Source: Holophaga sp. | Lineage (GTDB): Bacteria > Acidobacteriota > Holophagae > Holophagales > Holophagaceae | Length of the DNA stretch: 64,000 bases | Reading direction: 5' to 3' | Assembly (NCBI GenBank): GCA_031292735.1 | Contig: JARLGP010000010.1 | Location: forward strand, 10,895 to 74,894 | Shown: positions 8,667-16,244 of the stretch, one piece after another | Numbering within the stretch: position 1 is the stretch's first letter | Layout: each line of letters begins with the position of its first letter | The notes under the pieces: model-generated | Told to the model about the DNA's origin: nothing | The model's input: the letters and a program-made list of their open reading frames with translations, nothing else | Database searches by the model: none | Made by a program: the position numbers and the translations under genes

Positions 8667-9812
8667 ATGAAAGCCGACTTCACCAAGCAGACCCAGGTGC
8701 TGCACACCGGCAACGAGATCGACCAGCAGTTCGACGCCCTCAGCGTGCCCATCTACCAGGTTTCCACCTTCCTCCAGGACGTGCACGGCGAAGGCAAGGG
8801 CTTCGAGTATTCCCGCTCCGGCAACCCCACCCGGGACGCCCTGGAAAAGGCCTTCGCGGTGCTGGAGCACGGCAAGCGCGGCCTGGCCTTCGCCTCGGGC
8901 ATCGCGGCCATTTCCGCGGTGTTCATGACCTTCAGCAGCGGCGACCACTTCATCGTCTCCGACGTGGTCTACGGCGGCACCTACCGGCTGCTCACCAAGA
9001 TCCTCACCCGCATGGGCATGGCCGTCACCTTCGTGGACAGCTCCAACCTGAAGGCCATCGAGGCGGCGGTCACCCCCCAGACCAAGGCCGTGTTCGTGGA
9101 GACCCCCACCAATCCGATGATGAAGGTGTCCGACATCCGCGCCATCGCCGGCATCTGCCGGGAGCACGGGTTCAAGTTCATCGTCGACAACACCTTCATG
9201 AGCCCGTACTGGCAGAACCCGCTGCTGCTGGGCGCCGACATCGTGGTGCACAGCGCCACCAAATACCTGGGCGGGCACAGCGACGTGGTGGCCGGGCTGG
9301 TGGTGACCGCCACCGAGGAGCAGGGCGATGAAGTGGCCTTCATCCAGAACGCCATGGGCGGCATCCTGGGCCCCCAGGATTCCTGGCTGCTCATGCGCGG
9401 CATCAAGACCCTGGCGGTGCGCATGGAACAGCACGAGCGCAACGCCAACGCCCTGGCGGCCTGGCTGGAGACCCTGCCCGGCGTGGCCAAGGTCTTCTAC
9501 CCCGGGCTGGCCAGCCATCCCCAGCACAAGCTGGCCAAGGCCCAGGCCGGCGGCTTCGGCGGCATGATCTCGTTCGAGCTGACCAGCGCCAAGCTGGCCG
9601 AGCACTTCCTCGGCCGGCTGCGGCTGATCGCGCTGGCCATCAGCCTGGGCGGGGTGGAAAGCCTCATCTGCCTGCCGGCCAAGACCACCCACGCCTCGTT
9701 CCCGCCCGAGCTGCTGAAGAAGCTGGGCGTCAACGACCGGCTGGTGCGCCTGTCGGTGGGCATCGAGAACGTGGAAGAGCTCAAGCAGGACATCCTGCAG
9801 GCCATGGCGTAG
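8667..9812 (+). CDS. Cystathionine gamma-synthase/lyase family PLP enzyme
   Basis: This 381-residue trans-sulfuration enzyme has the PLP lysine at K199 in HSATKYLGGHSD. The neighbour-subunit phosphate residues lie in FEYSRSGNPTR and the substrate region in VVYGGTYRL. VVYGGT is typical of cystathionine gamma-synthase and gamma-lyase; a methionine gamma-lyase would have a Cys at the GG-T position. It therefore probably makes or breaks cystathionine, though O-acetylhomoserine use cannot be excluded. AATAAGGAG precedes the ATG. It follows livF by 85 bases and could be read through from the importer, since only a weak hairpin (8619-8632) lies between them. Confidence 0.85.
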   Translation: MKADFTKQTQVLHTGNEIDQQFDALSVPIYQVSTFLQDVHGEGKGFEYSRSGNPTRDALEKAFAVLEHGKRGLAFASGIAAISAVFMTFSSGDHFIVSDVVYGGTYRLLTKILTRMGMAVTFVDSSNLKAIEAAVTPQTKAVFVETPTNPMMKVSDIRAIAGICREHGFKFIVDNTFMSPYWQNPLLLGADIVVHSATKYLGGHSDVVAGLVVTATEEQGDEVAFIQNAMGGILGPQDSWLLMRGIKTLAVRMEQHERNANALAAWLETLPGVAKVFYPGLASHPQHKLAKAQAGGFGGMISFELTSAKLAEHFLGRLRLIALAISLGGVESLICLPAKTTHASFPPELLKKLGVNDRLVRLSVGIENVEELKQDILQAMA

Positions 9813-9816
9813 TCCC

Positions 9817-11058
9817 ATGAGCGAGCAGGACGGCGGTGAATTCAAGACCGTGGCCCCCGGCACCCCGGGGGTCATGGGCTGGGCCGGCAAGGAGCGCCTG
9901 CTGGCCGGTTCCGGGCTGGGCACCCAGTGCGTGCACGGCGGGGCGGCGCCGGACCCGGCCTACGGCGCGGTGGCGGCGCCCATCTACCAGACCAGCACCT
10001 TCGCCCTGCTGGACCTCGGCACCAGCGCGGGATTCGAGTACACCCGCTCCGGCAACCCCACCCGGGCCCGGTTGGAGGAGGCCGTCGCCCTGCTGGAGGG
10101 GGGCTGCGGCGCCATCTGCACCAGCTCCGGCATGAGCGGCATCATCGCGGTGTTGAGCCTGCTTCCGCACGGCAGCCACGTGCTGTGCCCCGAGGACTGC
10201 TACGGCGGCACCTTCCGCGCCCTGGAGCACGCCCGGGTGGTGAGCGGCCTGGAGACCAGCTTCCTGGACCTCACCGACCTGGAGGCGGTGCAGACCGCCA
10301 TCCGGCCCAACACCCGGATGCTCTGGGCCGAGACCCCGTCCAACCCCCTGCTGCGCCTGCTGGACCTGGCCGCCCTGGCCCGGGTGGCCCGGCAGCGGGA
10401 ACTGCTGCTGGCGGTGGACAACACCTTCCTGTCTCCGGTTCTGCAACAGCCGCTCCACTGGGGCGCCGATCTTGTGTTCCACAGCACGACCAAATACCTG
10501 AACGGGCACAGCGACGTGGTGGGCGGCGCGGTGGTGGCGGCCCCGGGCCGGAGCGACCTGCTCCAGCGCCTGGCCACCCTCAACATGAGCCTGGGCACCA
10601 GCCAGAGCCCGCACGACTGCGCGCTGGTGCTGCGCGGGCTCAAGACCCTGCACCTGCGCATGCGGGCCCACGAGGCCAACGCCCGGGCCCTGGCCGGGTT
10701 CCTGGCCGGCCACCCGGCCGTGGCCAAGGTGAACTATCCCGGCCTGCCCGATCACCCCCAGCACGCCCTGGCCATGCGCCAGCAGACCGGGTTCGGCGCC
10801 ATGCTCAGCTTCGAGCTGAAGGACGGCTCCAGGACCGCGGTGGCGCGCTTCCTGCGCGCCCTGCGCTGGTTCACCCTGGCGGAAAGCCTGGGCGGGGTGG
10901 AAAGCCTGGTGTCCCAGCCGGCCACCATGAGCCATGCCTCAATGACCCCCGAAATGCGCGCGCGCATCGGCATCCGGGACGGCCTCATCCGGCTGTCGGT
11001 GGGGGTCGAGGAGCAGGCGGACCTGATCGAAGACCTCCGTCAGGCCCTGGAAGGCTGA
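9817..11058 (+). CDS. Second cystathionine gamma-synthase-type PLP enzyme (MetB-like)
   Basis: This 413-residue paralogue of the preceding gene starts 4 bases after its stop. It keeps FEYTRSGNPTR, DCYGGTFRALEH and the PLP lysine in HSTTKYLNGHSDVVGG. An N-terminal extension of about 35 residues precedes the conserved GTQCVHGG start of the fold. A tandem MetB/MetC-type pair often provides both halves of trans-sulfuration. With metC at 456 the window carries three such enzymes around one importer. Which is synthase and which lyase cannot be told here. Confidence 0.85.
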   Translation: MSEQDGGEFKTVAPGTPGVMGWAGKERLLAGSGLGTQCVHGGAAPDPAYGAVAAPIYQTSTFALLDLGTSAGFEYTRSGNPTRARLEEAVALLEGGCGAICTSSGMSGIIAVLSLLPHGSHVLCPEDCYGGTFRALEHARVVSGLETSFLDLTDLEAVQTAIRPNTRMLWAETPSNPLLRLLDLAALARVARQRELLLAVDNTFLSPVLQQPLHWGADLVFHSTTKYLNGHSDVVGGAVVAAPGRSDLLQRLATLNMSLGTSQSPHDCALVLRGLKTLHLRMRAHEANARALAGFLAGHPAVAKVNYPGLPDHPQHALAMRQQTGFGAMLSFELKDGSRTAVARFLRALRWFTLAESLGGVESLVSQPATMSHASMTPEMRARIGIRDGLIRLSVGVEEQADLIEDLRQALEG

Positions 11059-11083
11059 GGCCCCGGTCCGGGGGGCCCCAGCC
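11053..11083 (+). terminator. Putative hairpin terminator after the PLP enzyme pair
   Basis: GGCT...GGCCCC (from 11053 and 11059) pairs with GGGGCC...AGCC (to 11083) around a 7-base centre, beginning at the stop codon of the second PLP gene. There is no clear T run after it, so efficiency is uncertain. Confidence 0.4.
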
Positions 11084-11093
11084 TAGGAAAAGG

Positions 11094-11121
11094 TTGACCG
11101 GGTGGAGCAGGGTGCTAGAGT
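11094..11121 (+). promoter_or_regulatory. Putative sigma-70 promoter of the MarR gene
   Basis: TTGACC (11094-11099) and TAGAGT (11116-11121) are separated by 16 bases and give a start near 11128. That is exactly where the operator palindrome begins. Confidence 0.4.
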
Positions 11122-11128
11122 CAGTAGG

Positions 11129-11146
11129 TAGGTGTATATGCACCTA
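11129..11146. promoter_or_regulatory. Putative MarR operator
   Basis: TAGGTG-TATATG-CACCTA is an 18-base dyad with perfect 6-base arms, the size expected for a MarR dimer. It ends 23 bases before the MarR start codon and overlaps the predicted transcription start, so self-repression is likely. Confidence 0.55.
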
Positions 11147-11169
11147 TTCTCTCCAGGGCACCGGATCCC

Positions 11170-11604
11170 ATGCTTCCCACCTACCCCAAGCCGCCCAGCG
11201 CATGCCATTGCCTGAACACCCGGCGGGCCTCCCGGGCCATCACCCAGTTCTACGAAGACTATCTGGAGCCCTGCGCCCTCACCCTCGCCCAGCTGTCCCT
11301 GCTGCGCCAGACCGCAGGGCTGGAAGGCGGCACCATCCACCAGCTGGCGGAGCGGATGCGCATCGACCGCACCACCCTGAACCGCAACCTGAAGCCGCTG
11401 CAGGAGGCCGGGCTGGTCGGCATCGAGGCCGGCTCCGACTGCCGCACCCGGCAGGTGCGGCTGACCCCGGCGGGCGAGGCGGCGCTGACCCGGGGCTGGG
11501 CGCTTTGGGGCGAAGCCCAGGAAGCGCTCAAGGCGTACCTGGGCCAGGACGACCTGAACGCGCTGGAGACGCTGCTCGCCAAACTGGAGGCCCTCGCTCC
11601 CTGA
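11170..11604 (+). CDS. MarR-family winged-helix transcriptional regulator
   Basis: This 144-residue protein has the MarR layout: an N-terminal dimerisation helix, then the winged helix with recognition region IHQLAERMRIDRTTLNRNLK and wing RQVRLTPAGEAAL. Two Cys residues near the N-terminus (CHC) could be redox- or metal-sensing; that is inference. The palindrome just upstream suggests autoregulation. No co-directional metabolic gene follows except the DUF4143-type ATPase, and the divergent side has no promoter-proximal gene, so its targets beyond itself are unknown. Confidence 0.85.
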   Translation: MLPTYPKPPSACHCLNTRRASRAITQFYEDYLEPCALTLAQLSLLRQTAGLEGGTIHQLAERMRIDRTTLNRNLKPLQEAGLVGIEAGSDCRTRQVRLTPAGEAALTRGWALWGEAQEALKAYLGQDDLNALETLLAKLEALAP

Positions 11605-11660
11605 GGACCGCCCCTCCCCTGCTTCAACTGCATGAAGTCCTGCCCGGTGGGCCGGTAGGG

Positions 11661-11715
11661 GCCAAAATACCCTGAAATTCCGTCTTACCAAGACGGAATT
11701 TCAGGGTATTTTGGC
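11661..11715. repeat. Perfect 26-bp inverted repeat (3-base loop) abutting the ATPase start codon
   Basis: Positions 11661-11686 and 11690-11715 are exact reverse complements around ACC. The arms begin GCCAAAATACCCTGAAATTC and are A+T-rich against a GC-rich background. The right arm ends 2 bases before the ATG of the ATPase, so any ribosome site would lie inside the stem. It is far longer than a normal terminator or operator and looks like a dedicated element, either structured RNA or a cruciform DNA site. Confidence 0.9.
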
Positions 11716-11717
11716 TC

Positions 11718-12887
11718 ATGACCCTTCCCCGTCCCCACCTCCAGGAGCAACTCGCAACAGCCCTGCAGCGGAGCCGGATCGTGGCCCTGCTGGGGCCCCG
11801 CCAGTGCGGGAAGACCACCCTGGCCCGCACGGTCATGGCGCCGGACCAGCCTGCCTATTTCGATCTGGAGGATCCCGTGAGCGCGGCCCGCCTGGGCGAG
11901 CCCATGACCGCCCTGGCCGGGCTCCGGGGACTGGTGGTGATCGATGAAATTCAGCGGGCCCCGCAATTATTCCAAGTGCTCCGGGTCCTGGCCGACCGGG
12001 ACCCCCTGCCGGCCCGTTTCCTGATCCTGGGCAGCGCTTCCCCCGAGGTGATCAAGGGGGCATCCGAATCCCTGGCCGGACGGGTGGAAATGATCCCCAT
12101 GGGAGGCTTCCATCTTGCGGAAGTGGGTGCTCCAGCCCAGGCCCGCCACTGGTCGCGGGGAGGGTTCCCGCTGTCCTACCTGGCCGCTTCGGACAAAGAC
12201 AGTTTCGCCTGGCGCAAGAATTTCATCCGGACCTTCCTGGAACAGGACCTTCCCCAGTTCGGTTTGCGCCTGCCCGCCCAGACCTTCCTGCGGTTCTGGA
12301 GCATGCTGGCCCACTACCATGGACAAGTCTGGAACGGGGCCGAGCCTGCCCGCGCACTGGGCGTCAGCGAATCCACGGTCAGGCGCTATCTGGATCTTCT
12401 GGAGGGCACGTTCCTCATCCGGACGCTGCAACCCTGGTTCGCCAACATCAGCAAGCGGCAGGTGAAGGCGCCCAAGCTCTATTTCCGGGACTCGGGACTG
12501 CTGCACCATCTGCTGGGCATCCACACTCCGCTGGAACTGGAAACCCACCCTAAAGTCGGCGCGTCCTGGGAAGGGTACGCCGTGGAAGAGATCCTGGCCG
12601 CCACCGACCCCGACGAAGCCTATTTCTGGGCCACCCACACCGGCGCGGAACTCGACCTGCTGCTGATCAAGGAAGGCCGGCGGATCGGCATCGAGTGCAA
12701 GCGGGTGGACGCTCCGAAGCTCACCCCTTCCATCAAGGCAGCCCTGGCGGACCTGGAACTGGACCAGATCGCCATTGTCTATCCTGGCAGCCGGAGCTAT
12801 TCGCTTTCCGACCAGGTGAAGGCCATCCCCTTGGCCTCGCTGGCGTCGCCGGAATTCCTGGCGGGGTCGCCGTTCGGATCAGCCTAG
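11718..12887 (+). CDS. AAA ATPase with DUF4143-type C-terminal domain
   Basis: This 389-residue protein has Walker A GPRQCGKTT (26-34) and Walker B GLVVIDEIQ (71-79), followed by the ATPase sensor region LILGSASPEV. The C-terminal part (about 190-389) matches DUF4143 proteins in layout: a winged-helix segment with LGVSESTVRRYLDLLEGTFL, then a nuclease-like fold with YFWATHTGAELDLL and GIECKR. The ELDLL...ECKR pattern recalls PD-(D/E)XK nucleases. These ATPases are widespread, patchily distributed and of unknown function. The start codon directly follows the 26-bp inverted repeat and has no free Shine-Dalgarno sequence. The 3' end overlaps convergent dapF by 4 bases. Confidence 0.88.
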   Translation: MTLPRPHLQEQLATALQRSRIVALLGPRQCGKTTLARTVMAPDQPAYFDLEDPVSAARLGEPMTALAGLRGLVVIDEIQRAPQLFQVLRVLADRDPLPARFLILGSASPEVIKGASESLAGRVEMIPMGGFHLAEVGAPAQARHWSRGGFPLSYLAASDKDSFAWRKNFIRTFLEQDLPQFGLRLPAQTFLRFWSMLAHYHGQVWNGAEPARALGVSESTVRRYLDLLEGTFLIRTLQPWFANISKRQVKAPKLYFRDSGLLHHLLGIHTPLELETHPKVGASWEGYAVEEILAATDPDEAYFWATHTGAELDLLLIKEGRRIGIECKRVDAPKLTPSIKAALADLELDQIAIVYPGSRSYSLSDQVKAIPLASLASPEFLAGSPFGSA

Positions 12888-13735
12888 ACCAATTCCCCCG
12901 CCCGGATCCTGGCCAGCAGGTCGTCCGCGAAGGTGCCTTCCATGACCTTCTCCACCGGCCCCACCAGGTGCGCGGTGCCGCCCTTGAAGGTCACCTGCAG
13001 CACCCCGCCGGGCATGTGCACGGTCACCTCGTCGTCCACCAGGCCCAGCTTCCGGGCCGCCGCCGCGGCGCCGCAGCTGGAGCTGCCCGAGGCCAGGGTG
13101 TAGCCGGCGCCCCGCTCCCAGATCTCGATCAGGATCTCCGAACGGGACAGCACCTGCAGGAACTGCACGTTGGTCTTGGCCGGGAACAGCGGCGCGCGCT
13201 CGATCACCGGGCCCAGCCGGCAGGCCAGGGCCTCGCTCAGCGGCAGCCCGGTCACCACGCAGTGGGGATTGCCCATGGAAACGAAGGTGATCCGGCAGCG
13301 CTCCCCGCCGAACTCCACGTCCCGGTCCACGATCGGCCCCCCTCCGGGGCCCGTGAAGCTGGGCGCGCCCATGTCCACCTGCACCACCTTGGCCAGGGGA
13401 TCGATGATCTGCGCCACCACCGGCCCGCCCTTGGTGCGCAGCGGGAACGGCGCCGCCTCCACGAACCCGTGCTCGTAGAGGAACCAGGAGAAGATGCGCA
13501 GGCCGTTGCCGCTCTTCTCGGCCTCGCTGCCGTCCGGATTGAAGATCCGCAGGGCCAGCTGGTCCGGATCGGTCAGGCCGGCCAGGGGGCCCAGCAGGAT
13601 CCCGTCGGACCCGGCGCCGTAGTGCCGGTCGCACACGGCGCGCACCGCCGCAGGGGTGGGATCGAACGGAAACCGGGCCGGGTCGATCACGATGTAGTCG
13701 TTGCCCAGTCCGTGATATTTGTAGAAATCGGCCAT
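12884..13735 (-). CDS. dapF: Diaminopimelate epimerase family protein with Ser at the first catalytic position
   Basis: This 283-residue protein starts MADFYKYHGLGNDYIVID, as in DapF, which interconverts LL- and meso-diaminopimelate for lysine and peptidoglycan. The second catalytic Cys is present (C221, in ASGSSSCGAA). The first, normally in E-x-CGNG-R, is Ser (S75 in EKSGNGLR). In this two-base fold Cys-to-Ser changes alter or abolish racemisation in relatives, though some DapF branches may carry Ser naturally. I chose ATG 13735, which has GGAG 6 bases upstream; ATGs at 13747 and 13762 are possible. It diverges from queD. Confidence 0.82.
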   Translation of the reverse strand: MADFYKYHGLGNDYIVIDPARFPFDPTPAAVRAVCDRHYGAGSDGILLGPLAGLTDPDQLALRIFNPDGSEAEKSGNGLRIFSWFLYEHGFVEAAPFPLRTKGGPVVAQIIDPLAKVVQVDMGAPSFTGPGGGPIVDRDVEFGGERCRITFVSMGNPHCVVTGLPLSEALACRLGPVIERAPLFPAKTNVQFLQVLSRSEILIEIWERGAGYTLASGSSSCGAAAAARKLGLVDDEVTVHMPGGVLQVTFKGGTAHLVGPVEKVMEGTFADDLLARIRAGELV

Positions 13736-13829
13736 CTTCGGCTCCATGGTTGATCCAGCCATTGTGGCTCAACCCGAAGGCCGCCACTGATACAATGAAT
13801 TCTCCCCGACGGGACTATTCGTGTGAAAC

Positions 13830-14177
13830 ATGATTCTACGCAAGGAATACGGCTTCGAGGCCGCCCACTTCATCTACAACCACCCCGGCAAGTGTCGCAA
13901 TCTGCATGGCCACAGTTATAAATTGTTCGTATCCTTGGAAGGAGACGTGCATGCGGAGACCGGCATGATCATTGATTTTGATGATCTTTCCAAGGTGGTG
14001 CGGGACAAGGTGCTTTCGGCGCTGGACCACCGTTTCCTCAACGATCTGATCCCCCTGTCCACGGCGGAGAACATCGTCACCTGGATATGGGGGCAGCTGA
14101 AGCCCGACCTGCCGGAGCTGATGCAGTTGGAGCTCTATGAAACCGCCGACAACTGCGTGATCTACCGGGGGGTCTAA
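13830..14177 (+). CDS. queD: 6-carboxy-5,6,7,8-tetrahydropterin synthase (QueD)
   Basis: This 115-residue protein converts dihydroneopterin triphosphate to 6-carboxytetrahydropterin in preQ0/queuosine synthesis. The zinc ligands are visible (His in FEAAHF, and both His in HGHSY), as is the catalytic Cys in GKCRNLHGH. DHRFLND and STAEN supply the other catalytic and pterin-binding residues. The length is normal for bacterial QueD. QueF and QueC lie at 34972-36193 in the same window; QueE is not seen. The stop codon shares a base with the next gene (TAATG). Confidence 0.93.
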   Translation: MILRKEYGFEAAHFIYNHPGKCRNLHGHSYKLFVSLEGDVHAETGMIIDFDDLSKVVRDKVLSALDHRFLNDLIPLSTAENIVTWIWGQLKPDLPELMQLELYETADNCVIYRGV

Positions 14178-14677
14178 TGCGGCTGGGCTGGGTGGCCCTT
14201 CCATTGCTGATCGCCGTTCCGGCCTGCTCACCCGTGCAGAAATACCAGGAGGCCGCCCGCAGCCTCCGCTTCTCCCTGGACCGGGTGGAACCCGCCCTGG
14301 AGCTGGGCTTCCCCCTGGATCGCTCGCGCATCCGGTTCGAGGTCACCCTCGGGGTGGAGAACCCCTCCACCGTCGCCTTCCACCTCCAGGGGTTCGAAGG
14401 GGCCTTCCGCCTGGAAACCGGCGGCAAGCTCCAGCCGCTGGGCCAGGTGCGGCTGCTGCGGCCCATGGAGCTGCCGGCCGGAGGCCGGGCGCAGCTGGCC
14501 GTGGCCCTGGCCTTCGACTACCGGGACCTGGCCCAGAGCTGGCCCGCGCTGCAGGGGGCGCTGCGCGGCGAGGGCCCGGGCGCCTGGGAACTGGAAGGGG
14601 TGCTGCGCGGCGACGTGTACGGCTTCCCCGTGCAACTGCCGGTGCACGCCCGCCGGTCCTTTGGAGCCGAACCATGA
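14177..14677 (+). CDS. Putative lipoprotein with LEA14-like domain
   Basis: This 166-residue protein begins with a short lipoprotein signal whose likely lipid Cys is C17 (LIAVPACSP). The remainder resembles the LEA type 2/WHy beta-sandwich found in bacterial envelope lipoproteins: RIRFEVTLGVENPSTVAFHL, then a predicted beta-rich domain. No enzyme motif is visible, and the role is unknown, probably structural or stress related. It overlaps queD by one base and the following HAD gene by 4 bases (ATGA), so the three form a small operon. Confidence 0.6.
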   Translation: MRLGWVALPLLIAVPACSPVQKYQEAARSLRFSLDRVEPALELGFPLDRSRIRFEVTLGVENPSTVAFHLQGFEGAFRLETGGKLQPLGQVRLLRPMELPAGGRAQLAVALAFDYRDLAQSWPALQGALRGEGPGAWELEGVLRGDVYGFPVQLPVHARRSFGAEP

Positions 14678-15354
14678 TCCGCGCCGTGGTGTTCGACCTG
14701 TGGAACACGATCGTGCACAGCGAGAACGGTGACCCGTTCCAGCATCTCCAGCGCCTGCTCTCCCCGGAGCAGAACCGCCATTTCCCGGAGCTCAAGCGGG
14801 ACGCCATGGGCCGGCCCCACGCCGACGCCCAGGCCCTGCTCTCGGTGTGGCAGGAGCGGCTGGGGCTCAGTTCCGAGCAGCTGCAGACCATGGCCGAGGT
14901 GTTCCGCACCGCGGCCGGCGACGCCCAGTGCTTTCCCGAGGCGGTGCAGGCGGTGAGCGACACCCGCAAGCTGGCCCGGGTCGCCCTGCTTTCCAACACC
15001 CAGAGCTTCGACCTGGCCTTCCTGGACCGGCTGGCGCTCCCCAGCCTGATCAGCTCCCGCTTCCTCAGCGCTGAACTGGGCTTCCTCAAGCCCGATCCGG
15101 CCGCGTTCGGGGCGGTGCAGCGCAAGCTCGGGCTGTTCCCTGGCGAACTGGCCATGGTGGGGGACAGCTGGCGGGACGACGTGGCCGGCGCCCTGGAAGC
15201 GGGCTGGACCGCCATCTGGGTGAACCGCAAAGGAATGGCCCGGCCGCCCCACGATCCCGAAGCGGAGCTGGTGGAGATCTCCGACCTGGCGCCGGTGCCC
15301 ACGCTCATCGACAACCTCCAGGCCGGGGCCCGCTGCAGCACGTGTCTCGGCTAA
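14674..15354 (+). CDS. HAD-superfamily hydrolase
   Basis: This 226-residue haloacid dehalogenase-like protein has motif I VVFDLWNTI with the nucleophile D8, motif II LLSNT, motif III K in FLKPDP, and motif IV GDSWRDDVAGA. The second Asp of motif I is Asn (DLWNT), seen in a subset of HADs, which may affect phosphatase chemistry. The cap is a small helical insertion, as in phosphoglycolate phosphatase-like proteins. The substrate is unknown. It converges on and overlaps the acyltransferase gene by 4 bases. Confidence 0.85.
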   Translation: MIRAVVFDLWNTIVHSENGDPFQHLQRLLSPEQNRHFPELKRDAMGRPHADAQALLSVWQERLGLSSEQLQTMAEVFRTAAGDAQCFPEAVQAVSDTRKLARVALLSNTQSFDLAFLDRLALPSLISSRFLSAELGFLKPDPAAFGAVQRKLGLFPGELAMVGDSWRDDVAGALEAGWTAIWVNRKGMARPPHDPEAELVEISDLAPVPTLIDNLQAGARCSTCLG

Positions 15355-16244
15355 CTCCACATGTCGTAGAAGTTGAAGAACTGGTAGGGGTGCTCGGCCA
15401 CGAAGGCCTCCAGGGCCCGGCAGAACTGCTCGGCGTAGGGGCGGTAGGCCGCCGCGCTGCGGCCCAGGTGTTCCGGCACCCGGATGACCCGGGCCAGCTG
15501 CAGCGGGGTCCGGCCCTGGTCCTCGAACGGGAAGATCACCGCCACGGGCGCGCCGGTGGCCGAAGCCAGCTTGTACGGGCTGAACGGCAGCGGCACCGGC
15601 GCGCCCAGGAAATCCACCGGGACGGTGCCGGCGCCCTGGCCGCGGTCGCCCATGATGCACAGCACGCCGCCCTGCCGCAGCACCTGGAGCATCTCCAGGG
15701 TGGACCCCAGGTAGCCCTCGGGGTCCAGCAGGGTGAACGGCGCCGCGCCAGTCCGGTGCTCGAAGAACTGCTTGTCCACGTCGCCGCTGTCCCGGTGGAT
15801 GAGCAGGCTCACCGGGACGTCCAGCTCCGCCAGGTTGGCCATGGCGTGCTGCCAGCCGCCCACATGGGCGGTCACCAGGATCAGGCCGCGGCCCTCGGCC
15901 AGCAGCGCCTGGAGCCGGGCCCGGTCCTCCGGGTCGGTGCCGTGGGCCGGGCCGAGGATGCCCAGCGCCGCGCGGTCCACCAGCACCCGGCCGAAGGCCA
16001 GGCAGAGCCGGTAGCTGTCCCGGAGCCGGCCGAAGGCGCCGCGGCCGGGAAACCGGCGCCGCAGGTAGTGCCCGGCCCGCCGGCGCACCGAGGGCCGGAA
16101 CCCCACGTACCAGAGCACCACCAGGCGCAGCAGGGCATGGGCCGTGCCCCGGCCGAAGCCGCGGATCACCGCGTAGAAGATCCCGTGCTGGAACCGGGAT
16201 CCGAAGCTTCGGCTGCTCCAGGTCCTGCCCCTCAGGGCTGGCAC
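15351..16244 (-). CDS. Lysophospholipid/lauroyl acyltransferase family protein (LpxL-like) of the polyene cluster
   Basis: This 297-residue protein has the LpxL/HtrB fold outline: an N-terminal hydrophobic stretch, then LILVTAHVGGWQHAM, then IMGDRGQGAGTVPVDFLG and a C-terminal YQFFNFYDMW. The catalytic H-x4-D/E of the family reads H-x4-Q here. In aryl polyene clusters such proteins are thought to place acyl groups on the lipid carrier of the pigment. The start is uncertain: GTG 16244 lies inside the end of the upstream ketosynthase gene (overlap 13 bases) and no clear Shine-Dalgarno sequence is seen. It should be translated by coupling to that gene. Confidence 0.75.
   Translation of the reverse strand: MPALRGRTWSSRSFGSRFQHGIFYAVIRGFGRGTAHALLRLVVLWYVGFRPSVRRRAGHYLRRRFPGRGAFGRLRDSYRLCLAFGRVLVDRAALGILGPAHGTDPEDRARLQALLAEGRGLILVTAHVGGWQHAMANLAELDVPVSLLIHRDSGDVDKQFFEHRTGAAPFTLLDPEGYLGSTLEMLQVLRQGGVLCIMGDRGQGAGTVPVDFLGAPVPLPFSPYKLASATGAPVAVIFPFEDQGRTPLQLARVIRVPEHLGRSAAAYRPYAEQFCRALEAFVAEHPYQFFNFYDMWS

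Noticed and set aside
11661..12887. ATPase plus inverted repeat as a recent insertion element
   Set aside because: No transposase, no flanking direct repeats, and the 3' end is interlocked with dapF, which argues against recent insertion.
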